A DNA stretch of 18,929 nt, from assembly GCA_021802085.1 (NCBI GenBank), contig JAKAAZ010000048.1, positions 1 through 18,929 of the forward strand. The letters are read 5' to 3'. Of the stretch, positions 1-7,046 are shown one piece after another. The notes below the pieces were generated by a model. The model saw nothing but the letters and a program-made list of their open reading frames with translations. It ran no database searches and was not told the DNA's origin. Each line of letters opens with the position of its first letter. The first letter of the stretch is position 1. The position numbers and the translations under genes are program-made. Origin of the DNA: Acidobacteriota bacterium (GTDB lineage: Bacteria > Acidobacteriota > Terriglobia > Terriglobales > Acidobacteriaceae).

Positions 1-141
1 TCTTGCGTGCATTATGCCTTTTGATATTAATTAGTTAACCAGACACCCAGCCGGGACATCCATCCAGCGCTCATCGCCTAGCCGGTAGACTGAGAACCAT
101 ATTTTATCTGGAGGTTGTTACATAGGGAGTAAGAGTGGTGA

Positions 142-485
142 GCGTACACCGTCTCTAACTGTAGATACCAGCATAATCACTCTGTTTATGTGCTGCTCAA
201 GAACACGCAGGAAGCGGCCCGGGAGCACTACCGGCTGGAGGATAAACTTACCAAGCTAGAAGATAGGGTGCGGCCCGCAACCAGGTAATGAAGGATCATC
301 CGCGCTGTCGGCAGGAAGCTAAACAGTGCGTTCTCCAAGCCTGGGTAGAACGGCGTAAGCTGGGGGACCTGGTGGAGTTGGTGGAGTTGAAGCTGGAGGG
401 AGACACGCTGGTGCTGCGGCACCTGAAGAAAGAGATTGAAGAGGCGTTGGAGCTGGCTGGCGGTTATGTGGTAACCACCGAATAG
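142..485 (+). pseudogene. Two short overlapping reading frames, unidentified; possible gene remnant
   Basis: I do not recognise this. One frame is open from 142 and has a GTG at 190; it encodes a charged, helix-like stretch (LLKNTQEAAREHY) and ends at TAA 286-288. A second frame starts at ATG 288, overlapping that stop as TAATG, and encodes 65 residues ending at 485, rich in Leu, Glu and Lys (for example LVELVELKLEGD). The two look like parts of one small coiled-coil-like protein split by a frameshift, or a translationally coupled pair. No clear Shine-Dalgarno sequence precedes either start. The opposite strand also has open frames here, so coding potential is uncertain. Confidence 0.25.
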
Positions 486-559
486 CAAGGGCGGCCTGGC
501 ACTCCGGCAACCGCCTATCGCGGTTCTCCAATTGATACCGAGGGAAGCACAGGCTCCCC

Positions 560-573
560 GTGGCGTTCGCCAC
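560..573. other. Small hairpin in the gap before the YVTN gene end
   Basis: GTGGC, a four-base loop, then GCCAC forms a perfect five-base-pair stem. It lies about 70 bases downstream of the stop of the minus-strand beta-propeller gene. No T-run follows on the minus strand, so it is at best a weak terminator or transcript-end structure. The remainder of 489-641 shows nothing recognisable. Confidence 0.2.
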
Positions 574-641
574 AGCGGTCGCGCCTCTCGGTTTTTCGGC
601 GACTAGAGAACTGCTATCGATGCCGTCCTTATTAGCTGTCC

Positions 642-1694
642 TTATTGCCGGACGGCCCAGGCCACTCCATTGGGACCGGCATCGACGGGGATGCGTCCAG
701 TTACTGTCAGAGTCTTAAGATCGACGACGGCGATGTAATTGTGGGTGAAACAGTTCACGAAGGCCCGCCTGCCGTCGGGCTCAACCAGGATGCCGTTGGA
801 CTGGAGGCCAGGACCGCCGCTGGTGACGGGGATGCGTTTGATCACCTTGTGCGTGGCCGCATCGATCACCACCAGGTCAGCCCCGCCCGAGATCAGGACT
901 ATCTTTCCGTTGGGCGTAAAGGCCAGGCGGTTGGCGTGCATCGCCTTGGCGTCAATGGTTCCCACCACCTTCTTCGTGTTGACATTGATGATGGTGACGT
1001 GGCCGTCGACGGGGCTGGCCGTCCACATTTGCGTGTGGTCGGGAGAAACAGCGAATCCTTCATCGCGAATGCCCGAGGGCACGACAGTCTCCAGCCAATC
1101 GCTTCCCGTTTGCGGCAAGCTCGCGCCCGCCGGAATGCCCGGCAGGTGCGAGCCAGCTTGGACCGCGTACTTCTGGTAGATGGTGACGGTGCCGGAGTTC
1201 ACGTTGGTAGTAACAATTTTCTGAGCACCTGGGAAAACGTAGATCATGTGGGTGCGGTTCTGGCCGGTGCCCATGATCCAATCCACCTTGCCGGTGGTGG
1301 GATCATAACTAGCGATGGCCTTGGAGTCCTCGGCCGTAAACCATAGTTTCCCGTCCACAAAGTCCACTCCGTGGGGACCGAGCAAGGGCCAAACATCGAT
1401 GGTGCGCACCCGCTTCTGAGTTACCAGGTTCACCTCAGTGATCGTATGAAATTTGCCGAAGCCGTAGTTAGAGACGTAGGCGGTTCGGCCGTCCGTTGCG
1501 GCAATTACTTCGTGCGGGTTGTTGCCCACGGGAATGTGCGCCACCACCTGGAGGGTATTTGGATTAACGATATCCAGCTTCTGAGCGTTAGTGCACACAA
1601 CCAGCAACGCGGCCTTCGGGGTGGGTTGAGCACATGCCCAGCTTGCAAACAGGGAAGCAAAAAGCAAAACCGCACAACGATAGCTTGTTCTCAT
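642..1694 (-). CDS. Secreted YVTN-family beta-propeller protein
   Basis: This is a 350-residue protein. It starts with a signal peptide: MRTSYR, a hydrophobic run LLFASLFASWAC, then AQPTPKA. The Cys before AQ could be a lipobox-like site but is not a clear one. The rest is made of beta-propeller blades with repeated patterns such as LDIVNPNTLQVVAHIPVG, VTIINVNTKKVVGTI and IAVVDLKTLTVTGRIPV, typical of the YVTN/surface-layer propeller family. Such proteins are exported and bind ligands or partners; no catalytic site is visible. ATG 1694 is chosen because GAGGT lies five bases upstream and the signal peptide follows directly. The frame stays open a further 97 codons upstream, but that part has neither signal peptide nor propeller character. 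It is separate from the catabolic genes to its right. Confidence 0.85.
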   Translation of the reverse strand: MRTSYRCAVLLFASLFASWACAQPTPKAALLVVCTNAQKLDIVNPNTLQVVAHIPVGNNPHEVIAATDGRTAYVSNYGFGKFHTITEVNLVTQKRVRTIDVWPLLGPHGVDFVDGKLWFTAEDSKAIASYDPTTGKVDWIMGTGQNRTHMIYVFPGAQKIVTTNVNSGTVTIYQKYAVQAGSHLPGIPAGASLPQTGSDWLETVVPSGIRDEGFAVSPDHTQMWTASPVDGHVTIINVNTKKVVGTIDAKAMHANRLAFTPNGKIVLISGGADLVVIDAATHKVIKRIPVTSGGPGLQSNGILVEPDGRRAFVNCFTHNYIAVVDLKTLTVTGRIPVDAGPNGVAWAVRQ

Positions 1695-1995
1695 AGCGAC
1701 CTCATATGTATGCCTTCCCTTAGACGAACATCTTTTGTCCTCGGGAAAGTGGGTTGGCTGCGGCCGGGGCGGTGGCTCCGAGGTGCGCAGTGATTCGACG
1801 GCAGCTCGAATAGAGGCGAGCAGGACGGAGATCTGGCGCATAGGTTTGGCGACGGCATCGGTCATGAAAGCGCTCGCGGGGCGGACAGATCGCCCTGCGG
1901 CCTCTTCGATCTTGAGCGCAACGTGCGCAAAGCGCCCGCGGTCGTTGTGGATGATGAGCATCAGCTCGGTGCGCAAATTTATCACGTTTTCGCGT
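1695..1995 (-). other. Unassigned open stretch upstream of the YVTN gene, ending at the duplication edge
   Basis: The minus-strand frame continuous with the YVTN gene is open up to the edge of the 2,940-bp repeat. It would encode about 100 residues with helix-like segments (NLRTELMLIIHNDRGRFAHV, then LLASIRAAVESL). I do not recognise it. It may be the interrupted end of a gene cut by the duplication, or chance open frame in GC-rich DNA; the plus strand is also open here. The proximal part (1695-1740) holds the Shine-Dalgarno sequence and presumably the promoter of the YVTN gene. Confidence 0.3.
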
Positions 1996-2034
1996 GAGGT
2001 GGCCCGGCGCGGCGGTCCAGTCGATATCGATCAT
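1996..2034 (-). pseudogene. Start-like fragment overlapping the HMGL stop, copy 1; resembles a Gfo/Idh C-terminal tail
   Basis: On the minus strand the HMGL stop overlaps an ATG as ATGA, as in a translationally coupled next gene. The frame reads MIDIDWTAAPGHL and then crosses the edge of the duplicated unit into unrelated sequence. The DIDW-x-A-x-P piece resembles PVDIDWPATPA in the complete Gfo/Idh protein (gene at 9947-11032), and 21 of 23 bases agree between 2006-2028 and 9996-10018. It is more likely the scar of a Gfo/Idh 3' end than a working gene. Confidence 0.35.
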
Positions 2035-3284
2035 TTGGCGGTGGTGGCACCATGGAGTGCTTTGCCGGGCAACACGCTTTCCACAAGGCCGAGGAATTCC
2101 GCGTCGGTCAGTAACCGCTTGTGACGCAGCGAAAGCTCCTTGACCGCGGCCACTATGGTCATAGCTTCCTCTTCGCTGCTCTCCACGCCGATCTGTTTCA
2201 GTGCAGCTTTGATTGAATCAATGCCGCTGCCCTTGCCCAGCACCACCTGGGCGGGCGGCTGGCCCACCTCCTCCCAACGATAGGGAAACAGCTCGGTGGC
2301 GTACTGTTGACTGCAGTTCTGATACCAACTGGCGATGATCCCCGATTCAATCTGGAAAAGCCGTTCTCCGACAACAGGCTTGTTGTCGGGCACCTTGTGT
2401 CCGGAGAGTTTCTCCACCAGCCGCGCCAGTTCGTAGAGCTTTTCGTAGCGGATGCCCGTGTCGATCCCGTAGAGCGTCCGCAGGGCCATCACCGTCTCTT
2501 CCATCGGCGTATTGCCGGCGCGTTCGCCCAATCCCAGCACCGTCGAGTGCACCACCTCCACACCTTCGGCCAGCGCCATCACCGTATTCGCCACGCCCAT
2601 CCCGAAATCCATGTGCAGGTGAGCCTCCAGCCGCGTGTTGAGGCGCGCTTTCACCTCCCGTACCAGATAAGGAATCGCGTGCGGCGCCAGAACCCCGAAG
2701 GTATCGACCAGAGCCAGCGCGTCCATGTGCCCTTCCCTGGCCACGCGCAGAATCAGGTCCAGCACCCATTTCAATTCTGCGCGCGTGAAATCGATGGGAA
2801 AGAAGACCACCTCGAGACCTTGCGAGTGTGCGTAGGCCGTCGATTCAATGGAAAGGTCCACAGCTCTTTCGAGCGGCCAGCGGTAGGCGTATTGAATGAT
2901 GTGCGTGCTCGAAGGCACCTCCATCACCACGCCCGAAACTCCGCAATCCACGGCGCGCTTGACATCGTCCACCATGCAGCGCGAAAAGGCGAAAATCTGC
3001 GGTCCCAGGTTGCGCTTGACGATCTCCTTGACAGCCGCCGCATCGCTCGGCGAAACCACCGGCATGCCCGCTTCGATCCGATGCACACCGGCCTCGGCCA
3101 GAGCCTCCGCGATCCGAATCTTGTCGTCCCTGGTAAAGATCACACCCGCCTGCTGCTCGCCGTCGCGCAGGGTGACGTCGTGAAACTTCACCTGGCTCGG
3201 AAAGTGCATCTGGGAGCGCACGCCCTCATTGAAATTCCACGGGCTGACGAACCATTCTTCCGTCTTCCAAGGTTCTCCGGCCAT
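2031..3284 (-). CDS. HMGL-like acyltransferase (2-isopropylmalate/homocitrate synthase type), copy 1
   Basis: A 417-residue member of the HMGL-like/pyruvate carboxyltransferase TIM-barrel family. The motif DVTLRDGEQ (36-44) and the metal-binding HLH (222-224), followed by GLGERAGN (251-258), are the signatures of enzymes that condense acetyl-CoA with a 2-oxo acid; HMG-CoA lyase lacks the TLRDGEQ form. The C-terminal part keeps GERLFQIESGI (306-316), as in homocitrate synthases, but is too short for the leucine-feedback domain of full-length isopropylmalate synthase. The exact oxo-acid substrate is unknown. ATG 3284 is chosen for AAGGAGA eight bases upstream; the frame extends further upstream only by overlapping the M24 gene. 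It lies 68 bases after the M24 stop, presumably in one transcript. Protein is identical to that at 7082-8335. Confidence 0.88.
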   Translation of the reverse strand: MAGEPWKTEEWFVSPWNFNEGVRSQMHFPSQVKFHDVTLRDGEQQAGVIFTRDDKIRIAEALAEAGVHRIEAGMPVVSPSDAAAVKEIVKRNLGPQIFAFSRCMVDDVKRAVDCGVSGVVMEVPSSTHIIQYAYRWPLERAVDLSIESTAYAHSQGLEVVFFPIDFTRAELKWVLDLILRVAREGHMDALALVDTFGVLAPHAIPYLVREVKARLNTRLEAHLHMDFGMGVANTVMALAEGVEVVHSTVLGLGERAGNTPMEETVMALRTLYGIDTGIRYEKLYELARLVEKLSGHKVPDNKPVVGERLFQIESGIIASWYQNCSQQYATELFPYRWEEVGQPPAQVVLGKGSGIDSIKAALKQIGVESSEEEAMTIVAAVKELSLRHKRLLTDAEFLGLVESVLPGKALHGATTAK

Positions 3285-3298
3285 AGCCAATTTCTCCT

Positions 3299-3316
3299 TT
3301 TCTATTTCTATCTCTA
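3299..3316. repeat. Short hexanucleotide tandem repeat upstream of the HMGL start, copy 1
   Basis: TTTCTA TTTCTA TCTCTA on the plus strand (TAGAGA/TAGAAA on the coding strand) lies directly upstream of the AAGGAGA Shine-Dalgarno sequence of the HMGL-like gene. The purine-rich leader could keep the ribosome-binding region unstructured. The same repeat is at 8350-8367. Confidence 0.5.
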
Positions 3317-3352
3317 TCCCGTCTGATTTCCCGGCCGCTTGTGGCCGCCGGT

Positions 3353-4624
3353 TCAGAACTTCATCGCCTCGTCCATATGCTCCATCAGCGTGAACACCAC
3401 CGGACCGTTGGCCGAAACCAGCACATTCTCTTCCAGCCGGCAGGTTTGCTGCAGGCCCGGGTGTCCGGCGAAGGTCTCGATAGCGAAATACATGTTCTCC
3501 TTGATCTCCGCCGGATACTGCATCGAGTAAGCGCGGGAGATCCACATCCCTTCGTACAGCGTGATGCCAATGCTATGGGCAAACTGCTGCAGCGTCACCG
3601 TCCCGTACACGTCGTCGTCATACTTCGGAAAGGCCGCCGCCACGTCCGCAGTGGTGTTGCCGGGCTTCAGCTTCTCCAGACCCGCGTACATCGAATCGTA
3701 GACCTCGCGGTAGAGGTCGATCTCCTTGGCCGTCATCTTCATTCCCTGCGCTCCGCCACACTTGAAGCAGCGCACGAAATCGATGAAGTAGCCCGACGGT
3801 CCCACGGCGTTGATGTCCACAATCACCAGATCGCCTTGCCGGATCAGCTTGTCGGTCGCCCAGCGCCGGTAGGGGCTGGTGTTGCCGCCCGTGGCCACGA
3901 TGATGTCGTAGATGATCTCGCAGCCGCGCTCGAGCATGAACTCGTGGACCTTGGCCTCGATTTCCCTCTCGCGCACGCCCGGCTTCAGCCACTCGTATTT
4001 GATCTTCCACATGGCCGCGTCGCCAATGCTCGAGGCCTGCTTGAGCAGCTCGATCTCGTCCCGCGTCTTGATCACGCGCGCCGCCGAGACCGTCGGCCAG
4101 CCGTTCACGATCCGGATCCCCGCCTTCTGGAATGCTTCCAGGGCCGGAATGTCGATGTTGTCGATCCCGATCCGTTCCCTGGCCACGCCTTGCTCCTTCA
4201 ATACCTCCAGCACGCTGTCGGCCATCCGCCCCGCCATGTGCGGCACGGCCCCTTCAGCCCACTGCCAGGTGATCGCCGGACGAATGCGCCCCTCCATCCA
4301 CGGCAAATCGATCTTGGCGCACTGCAGATCCGAACCAGCCGTCTCGAACAGCACCGGCTCGCCCTCGTGCGGCACCACGGCATAGCGGATATTGATGTTG
4401 TATTTCCAGTTCCCCTGATAGGCAGCCGTCGCGTAGCGGATATTGGCCCCGGCAAACAACACCAGCGCGCCCAGTTCGTCTTTCTTCATTTGGGCCTGCA
4501 GCTTTTCCAGCCGCTCCCGGCGCAAACGATCAAAATCGACCCGGTATTGCCAGTCCGCTCCACTCTGGCTGTATAAACGCCGCGGGTCCCACTCATGAGG
4601 TTGGGCAATGAAGGAAGTGTCCAC
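3353..4624 (-). CDS. M24-family metallohydrolase (Xaa-Pro peptidase/creatinase fold, DddP-like features), copy 1
   Basis: A 423-residue protein with the two-domain architecture of the creatinase/aminopeptidase P family: an N-terminal domain with NIRYAT (61-66), then a pita-bread domain from about 185. Candidate metal ligands are all present: D270 (VIVDINAVG), D282 (FIDFVRCF), H350 (FAHSIGI), E383 (AIETF) and E398 (RLEENVLV). Position 272 is Asn where many relatives have Gly or Asp. The NIRYAT segment and the spacing of the two Asp residues recall the M24 lyase DddP that cleaves dimethylsulfoniopropionate, but this is from memory and the substrate is open: peptidase, creatinase-like C-N hydrolase or lyase. 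The start is GTG 4624 with a GGGGGC stretch ten bases upstream; the next in-frame ATG would remove part of the N-terminal domain. First gene of the pair with HMGL in this copy. Confidence 0.85.
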   Translation of the reverse strand: MDTSFIAQPHEWDPRRLYSQSGADWQYRVDFDRLRRERLEKLQAQMKKDELGALVLFAGANIRYATAAYQGNWKYNINIRYAVVPHEGEPVLFETAGSDLQCAKIDLPWMEGRIRPAITWQWAEGAVPHMAGRMADSVLEVLKEQGVARERIGIDNIDIPALEAFQKAGIRIVNGWPTVSAARVIKTRDEIELLKQASSIGDAAMWKIKYEWLKPGVREREIEAKVHEFMLERGCEIIYDIIVATGGNTSPYRRWATDKLIRQGDLVIVDINAVGPSGYFIDFVRCFKCGGAQGMKMTAKEIDLYREVYDSMYAGLEKLKPGNTTADVAAAFPKYDDDVYGTVTLQQFAHSIGITLYEGMWISRAYSMQYPAEIKENMYFAIETFAGHPGLQQTCRLEENVLVSANGPVVFTLMEHMDEAMKF

Positions 4625-4641
4625 GAGAATTACGCCCCCTG

Positions 4642-4653
4642 TTCTTCGAAGAA
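4642..4653. promoter_or_regulatory. Perfect 12-bp palindrome upstream of the M24 gene, copy 1
   Basis: TTCTTCGAAGAA is a perfect palindrome 18-29 bases upstream of the GTG start. Its position suits a repressor operator or 5' leader element. No binding protein is known to me for it. Copy 2 has it at 9693-9704. Confidence 0.35.
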
Positions 4654-4656
4654 TGA

Positions 4657-4685
4657 GGAAAATTGCGGACTCCGGGAAAATTGCG
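4657..4685. promoter_or_regulatory. Pair of 11-bp direct repeats upstream of the M24 gene, copy 1
   Basis: GGAAAATTGCG occurs at 4657-4667 and again at 4675-4685, an exact 18-base period, just upstream of the 12-bp palindrome. Direct repeats spaced by nearly two helical turns can be sites for a cooperatively binding regulator. The rest of 4625-4895 shows nothing recognisable; it should hold the promoter of the M24-HMGL pair if that is not read from gfo1. Confidence 0.3.
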
Positions 4686-4895
4686 CGCCCCCTCTACAAC
4701 AGGGAATCGCATTCCAACTCCTCGTCACGAAATCCGGCACTGCACTTGTACTTGCACGAAGCCATCTACAGAGTCTTAGTAAAGAAGATGTATCAGCGCA
4801 TTACAAATAAAACTCTCGCATGAAACTTAGTCGAAATACTTATGGGTGCCACGCGCCCCGCATCGCGCAAAAAGATGGCTCGCCTGCCGAAGCCT

Positions 4896-4935
4896 TCAGC
4901 GCGCCGCCCACAGGTCAGCCGGCGACGCTTGGCGA
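4896..4935 (-). pseudogene. Orphan 3' end of the Gfo/Idh gene in copy 1
   Basis: These 40 bases match the last 13 codons (DRQASPADLWAAR) and stop of the complete oxidoreductase gene ending at 9947. In copy 1 the homology ends abruptly at 4935 and is replaced by a transposase remnant, so only the tail survives. This shows that the copy 2 arrangement, with an upstream Gfo/Idh gene, is the fuller one. Confidence 0.8.
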
Positions 4936-5170
4936 GAGCCCGCACCCGGAGTCCGCATCCAGACCCGCCGCGTGACCCACTAGCAGAACGGCAAGATGGT
5001 GTTGCGCTGGATGGCCTCGGCGTTCCTCAGAGCCGAGAAACGCTTCAAACGCATCGTGGGGCACCGTGATCTGTGGGCGCTGGAAGCGATGCTCAATCCC
5101 ACTGCCGCCAGCAAGAAGGCGCGTAGTAACATCAACCTAACCGCCGCTCCCCACTTTCAACTGGCTGCGG
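4936..5170 (+). pseudogene. Mutator (IS256)-like transposase C-terminal remnant
   Basis: From the repeat edge the plus-strand frame reads VRIQTRRVTH, a TAG stop at 4981-4983, then QNGKMVLRWMASAFLRAEK and FKRIVGHRDLWALEAML. This resembles the C-terminal region of mutator/IS256-type transposases, where a Trp before the QNG-like turn would explain the stop as TGG to TAG. The family assignment is from memory and tentative. Only about the last 60-75 residues remain; the rest of the gene is missing, cut exactly where the duplicated unit begins. The frame runs on without a stop into the dispersed repeat, but that part does not look like protein. Confidence 0.5.
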
Positions 5171-5180
5171 GACATGGTCC

Positions 5181-5560
5181 CTCCTTGTATCAAGAGACTG
5201 CGGCGGCCCATCGGAACATCCGTTTTAGAGCGAATTGCGCTTCTCGGTATGGAGGTTTCTGTTCAGGCCCAATCGGGCCCTATGGAACAGTCGCGGGCTG
5301 GAAATATGGGATTCCTCAAGAGCCACAAGCGATCTTCCGGTCTTGTTTTTATCGATCAAGTTATTCACGGCATCGGGCCGAGGGCTTGCGGCTGAGTCTA
5401 ATTGGCAGGTGCCGAGATCGTCCACCATCTGCAAGTTGGCCCCTGCACAAGATACTCTTTCTGAACGATATAGATTGTCAAATAATAAGATCGTATATCA
5501 GAAATTCAGGGCCTCGATGGCTTGCATCTGAGCCTCTGCGGGCTCGCCCCCAAAAAGCTG
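5181..5560 (+). repeat. Dispersed imperfect repeat of about 380 bp, copy 1
   Basis: From CTCCTTGTATCAAG this matches 12347-12728 at an offset of 7,166 bases, with about 14 substitutions and no gap over the first 360 bases (roughly 96 percent identity by hand count), fading beyond about 5540 where the two copies need small gaps. It contains a GGCCC-AATC-GGGCC hairpin (5266-5279) and an AT-rich, promoter-like block near 5465-5515. No terminal inverted repeat and no transposase are seen. It lies upstream of the dehydrogenase at 5692. The 5561-5691 stretch holds the probable promoter of that gene and nothing else I can name. Confidence 0.9.
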
Positions 5561-5691
5561 CGCAGCGAAGCCTAATACAGACGATTGCGATGAGGGCCAA
5601 TGTTGATTGGTGTGAAGATTACTTGTTTCATGTAATGCGTCTGTGGTATTTACTGTGATGGAGTAATAAGAAGAGGTATTCAAGATACAAT

Positions 5692-6675
5692 ATGGACCGA
5701 AAACTAGTTGTAGTCACTGATTCTGTTTTCCCGAGTCTTGATCCGGCGCGAGAGGTACTGTCGAAGATTGGCGCGGATTTGCAGCTTGCCCAGGATTCGA
5801 CGCCAGAAACGATTTTGCGGGTAGCAGAATGCGCGGATGCAGTTCTCACCACCTATGCCAAACTGACGGCCGAAATGATTGCGCAGCTCAGGCGATGCCG
5901 AATCATTGCCCGATTCGGAATTGGGGTGGACAACGTGGACATCGCAAATGCCACCCAATCGGGCATTGTAGTGACGAGGGTTCCCGACTATTGTTTTGAT
6001 GAAGTTTCCGACCACACGATGGCTTTGTTGCTGGCCCTGGCGCGCAAGATCCCGTTTATCGACGCATGCACGCAGCGAGGCACCTGGGAAATGAAGAAAG
6101 CTGTTCCCATTCACCGCCTTCGGGGAACCGTGTTGGGACTTGTGGCGTTTGGCGGAATCCCGAGAATGGTTGCTCCGAAAGCCCAAGCATTTGGCATGCA
6201 AGTTGTGGCTTATGATCCCTACATCTCCGAGGATGTTTTTTCGGCTGCGAGTGTCACGCGTGTGGAGTTCGACGAACTAGTGAAGATCTCAGACTACATC
6301 TCCATTCACTCTCCCATGACCTCGACAACTCATCACTTGTTCAACGCTGGCACATTTAGCCAGATGAAGCCAACAGCCTACCTGATCAACACTGCCCGGG
6401 GGGGCATTATTGATGAAGCCGCTCTTGGGCAAGCCCTGGACCGAAAGCAAATTGCGGGGGCAGCCCTGGACGTTATGGAAAAAGAGCCATCAACGTGTTC
6501 CCCATTGTTCGGCCGGGACAACGTGATTATTACGCCTCACATGAGCTTCTATTCGGAAGAATCGCTTATAGATTTGCAGACCAAAGCGGCCGAGGAAGTG
6601 GTCCGAGTACTGAGCGGGCTGGCGCCTCGCAATCCTGTTAATCCCGAAGCTTGGGAGTCAGGGTGCCGTAAGTAG
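5692..6675 (+). CDS. D-2-hydroxyacid dehydrogenase, CtBP/phosphoglycerate dehydrogenase-like
   Basis: A 327-residue NAD-dependent D-isomer-specific 2-hydroxyacid dehydrogenase, reducing a 2-oxo acid or oxidising a D-2-hydroxy acid. Seen are RFGIGVDNVD (74-83) and VPDYCFDEVSDH (97-108) of the substrate domain, a Rossmann turn at 149-158, and the catalytic Arg236 (NTARGGIID), Glu265 (EKEP) and His283 (TPHMSF). Length and motifs fit the CtBP-like bacterial group without a regulatory ACT domain. The nucleotide-binding turn is unusual: GLVAFGGIP has Ala and Pro where GxGxxG usually has Gly. ATG 5692 is preceded by AAGAGG about 15 bases upstream, rather far. It is flanked by the dispersed repeat and an IS3 remnant, and stands between the two copies of the M24-HMGL unit on the opposite strand, so its link to that pathway is by position only. 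Confidence 0.88.
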   Translation: MDRKLVVVTDSVFPSLDPAREVLSKIGADLQLAQDSTPETILRVAECADAVLTTYAKLTAEMIAQLRRCRIIARFGIGVDNVDIANATQSGIVVTRVPDYCFDEVSDHTMALLLALARKIPFIDACTQRGTWEMKKAVPIHRLRGTVLGLVAFGGIPRMVAPKAQAFGMQVVAYDPYISEDVFSAASVTRVEFDELVKISDYISIHSPMTSTTHHLFNAGTFSQMKPTAYLINTARGGIIDEAALGQALDRKQIAGAALDVMEKEPSTCSPLFGRDNVIITPHMSFYSEESLIDLQTKAAEEVVRVLSGLAPRNPVNPEAWESGCRK

Positions 6676-6789
6676 TTTGACGTTGCCCTCAGGATGCATG
6701 TCCCATAACGTACCGGTTTGGAGAGAGATTAATTCATCTCGCCGTGGTGGTGGCGGCATTTCCACCGTCGGCTTCGTGCGGCACAGATC

Positions 6790-7046
6790 TCAGGCTGCAG
6801 TCTGCGCGTTTGCATTCTCCCAGCGGCTTTCGAATCCCGCCGGACTACGATAGTTCAAGGTCGAGCGCATGCATTGCCGGATGCTGTGCTGCTGCATCGT
6901 TCGCGGCAACCGCTGCCGCGTTTGTGCAGTTCCCGCCAGATGCGCGACCAGCCATACGCGCCGCGATGCTCAGCGTACACCGCACTGATATGCGCCAACA
7001 GGGCTTTGTCGCGTCATATGCTGACGCAGTGCGAGCGGGCACTGCC
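6790..7046 (-). pseudogene. IS3-family transposase remnant, internally deleted and frameshifted
   Basis: Reading on the minus strand from 7046, the frame gives GSARS, a TGA stop at 7014-7016, then DKALLAHISAVYAEHRGAYG and WSRIWRELHKRG, the helix-turn-helix-21 region of IS3-type OrfB. After a frameshift it continues MQQHSIR (from 6897) and jumps straight to RSTLNYRSPAGFESRW, the extreme C-terminus of the same protein, ending with TGA at 6790. About 200 codons including the DDE integrase core are missing, joined near 6875. The element cannot move by itself. Its N-terminal side abuts copy 2 of the duplicated unit with no spare base. The 6676-6789 stretch between it and the dehydrogenase shows nothing clear. 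Confidence 0.72.

Larger units (their letters stand above)
1996..4935. repeat. 2,940-bp direct duplication, copy 1
   Basis: This segment reappears at 7047-9986 at a constant offset of 5,051 bases. All encoded frames on both strands match, and the non-coding 4625-4895 stretch compared base by base shows no difference. The left edge is sharp: base 1995 is T where copy 2 has C, and homology starts at GAGGTGG. The right edge falls after CTTGGCGA at 4935. It contains the HMGL-like gene, the M24 gene, the leader of the latter and the last 13 codons of the Gfo/Idh gene that is complete only beside copy 2. No terminal inverted repeats or transposase are inside the unit, so it is a segmental duplication and not a recognisable transposon. 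Confidence 0.95.

Noticed and set aside
1996..2034. Target-site duplication of a transposon flanking the 2,940-bp unit
   Set aside because: The 23-bp near-repeats lie inside the unit on one side and outside on the other and differ at two positions, so they do not behave as a fresh target-site duplication.
2307..3326. 339-codon plus-strand open frame opposite the HMGL gene (twin at 7358-8377)
   Set aside because: Same reasons: antisense to DVTLRDGEQ-bearing coding sequence and of His/Arg-rich composition.
3341..4576. 411-codon plus-strand open frame opposite the M24 gene (and its twin at 8392-9627)
   Set aside because: His/Arg-rich, low-complexity composition and no motif; it is the antisense shadow of a well-supported GC-rich gene.
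4981..4983. TAG as a recoded codon (readthrough) in the mutator-like transposase
   Set aside because: The gene lacks most of its length, so a simple TGG to TAG decay is the better explanation.
5225..5434. 69-codon minus-strand frame conserved in both copies of the dispersed repeat (also 12391-12600)
   Set aside because: By hand count about six base differences give three amino-acid changes, no sign of purifying selection, and there is no ribosome-binding site; best seen as non-coding repeat sequence.
4996..5658. Continuous 220-codon plus-strand frame starting in the transposase remnant
   Set aside because: The first part is transposase-like, but the rest runs through the dispersed repeat without protein-like character; an accidental fusion.
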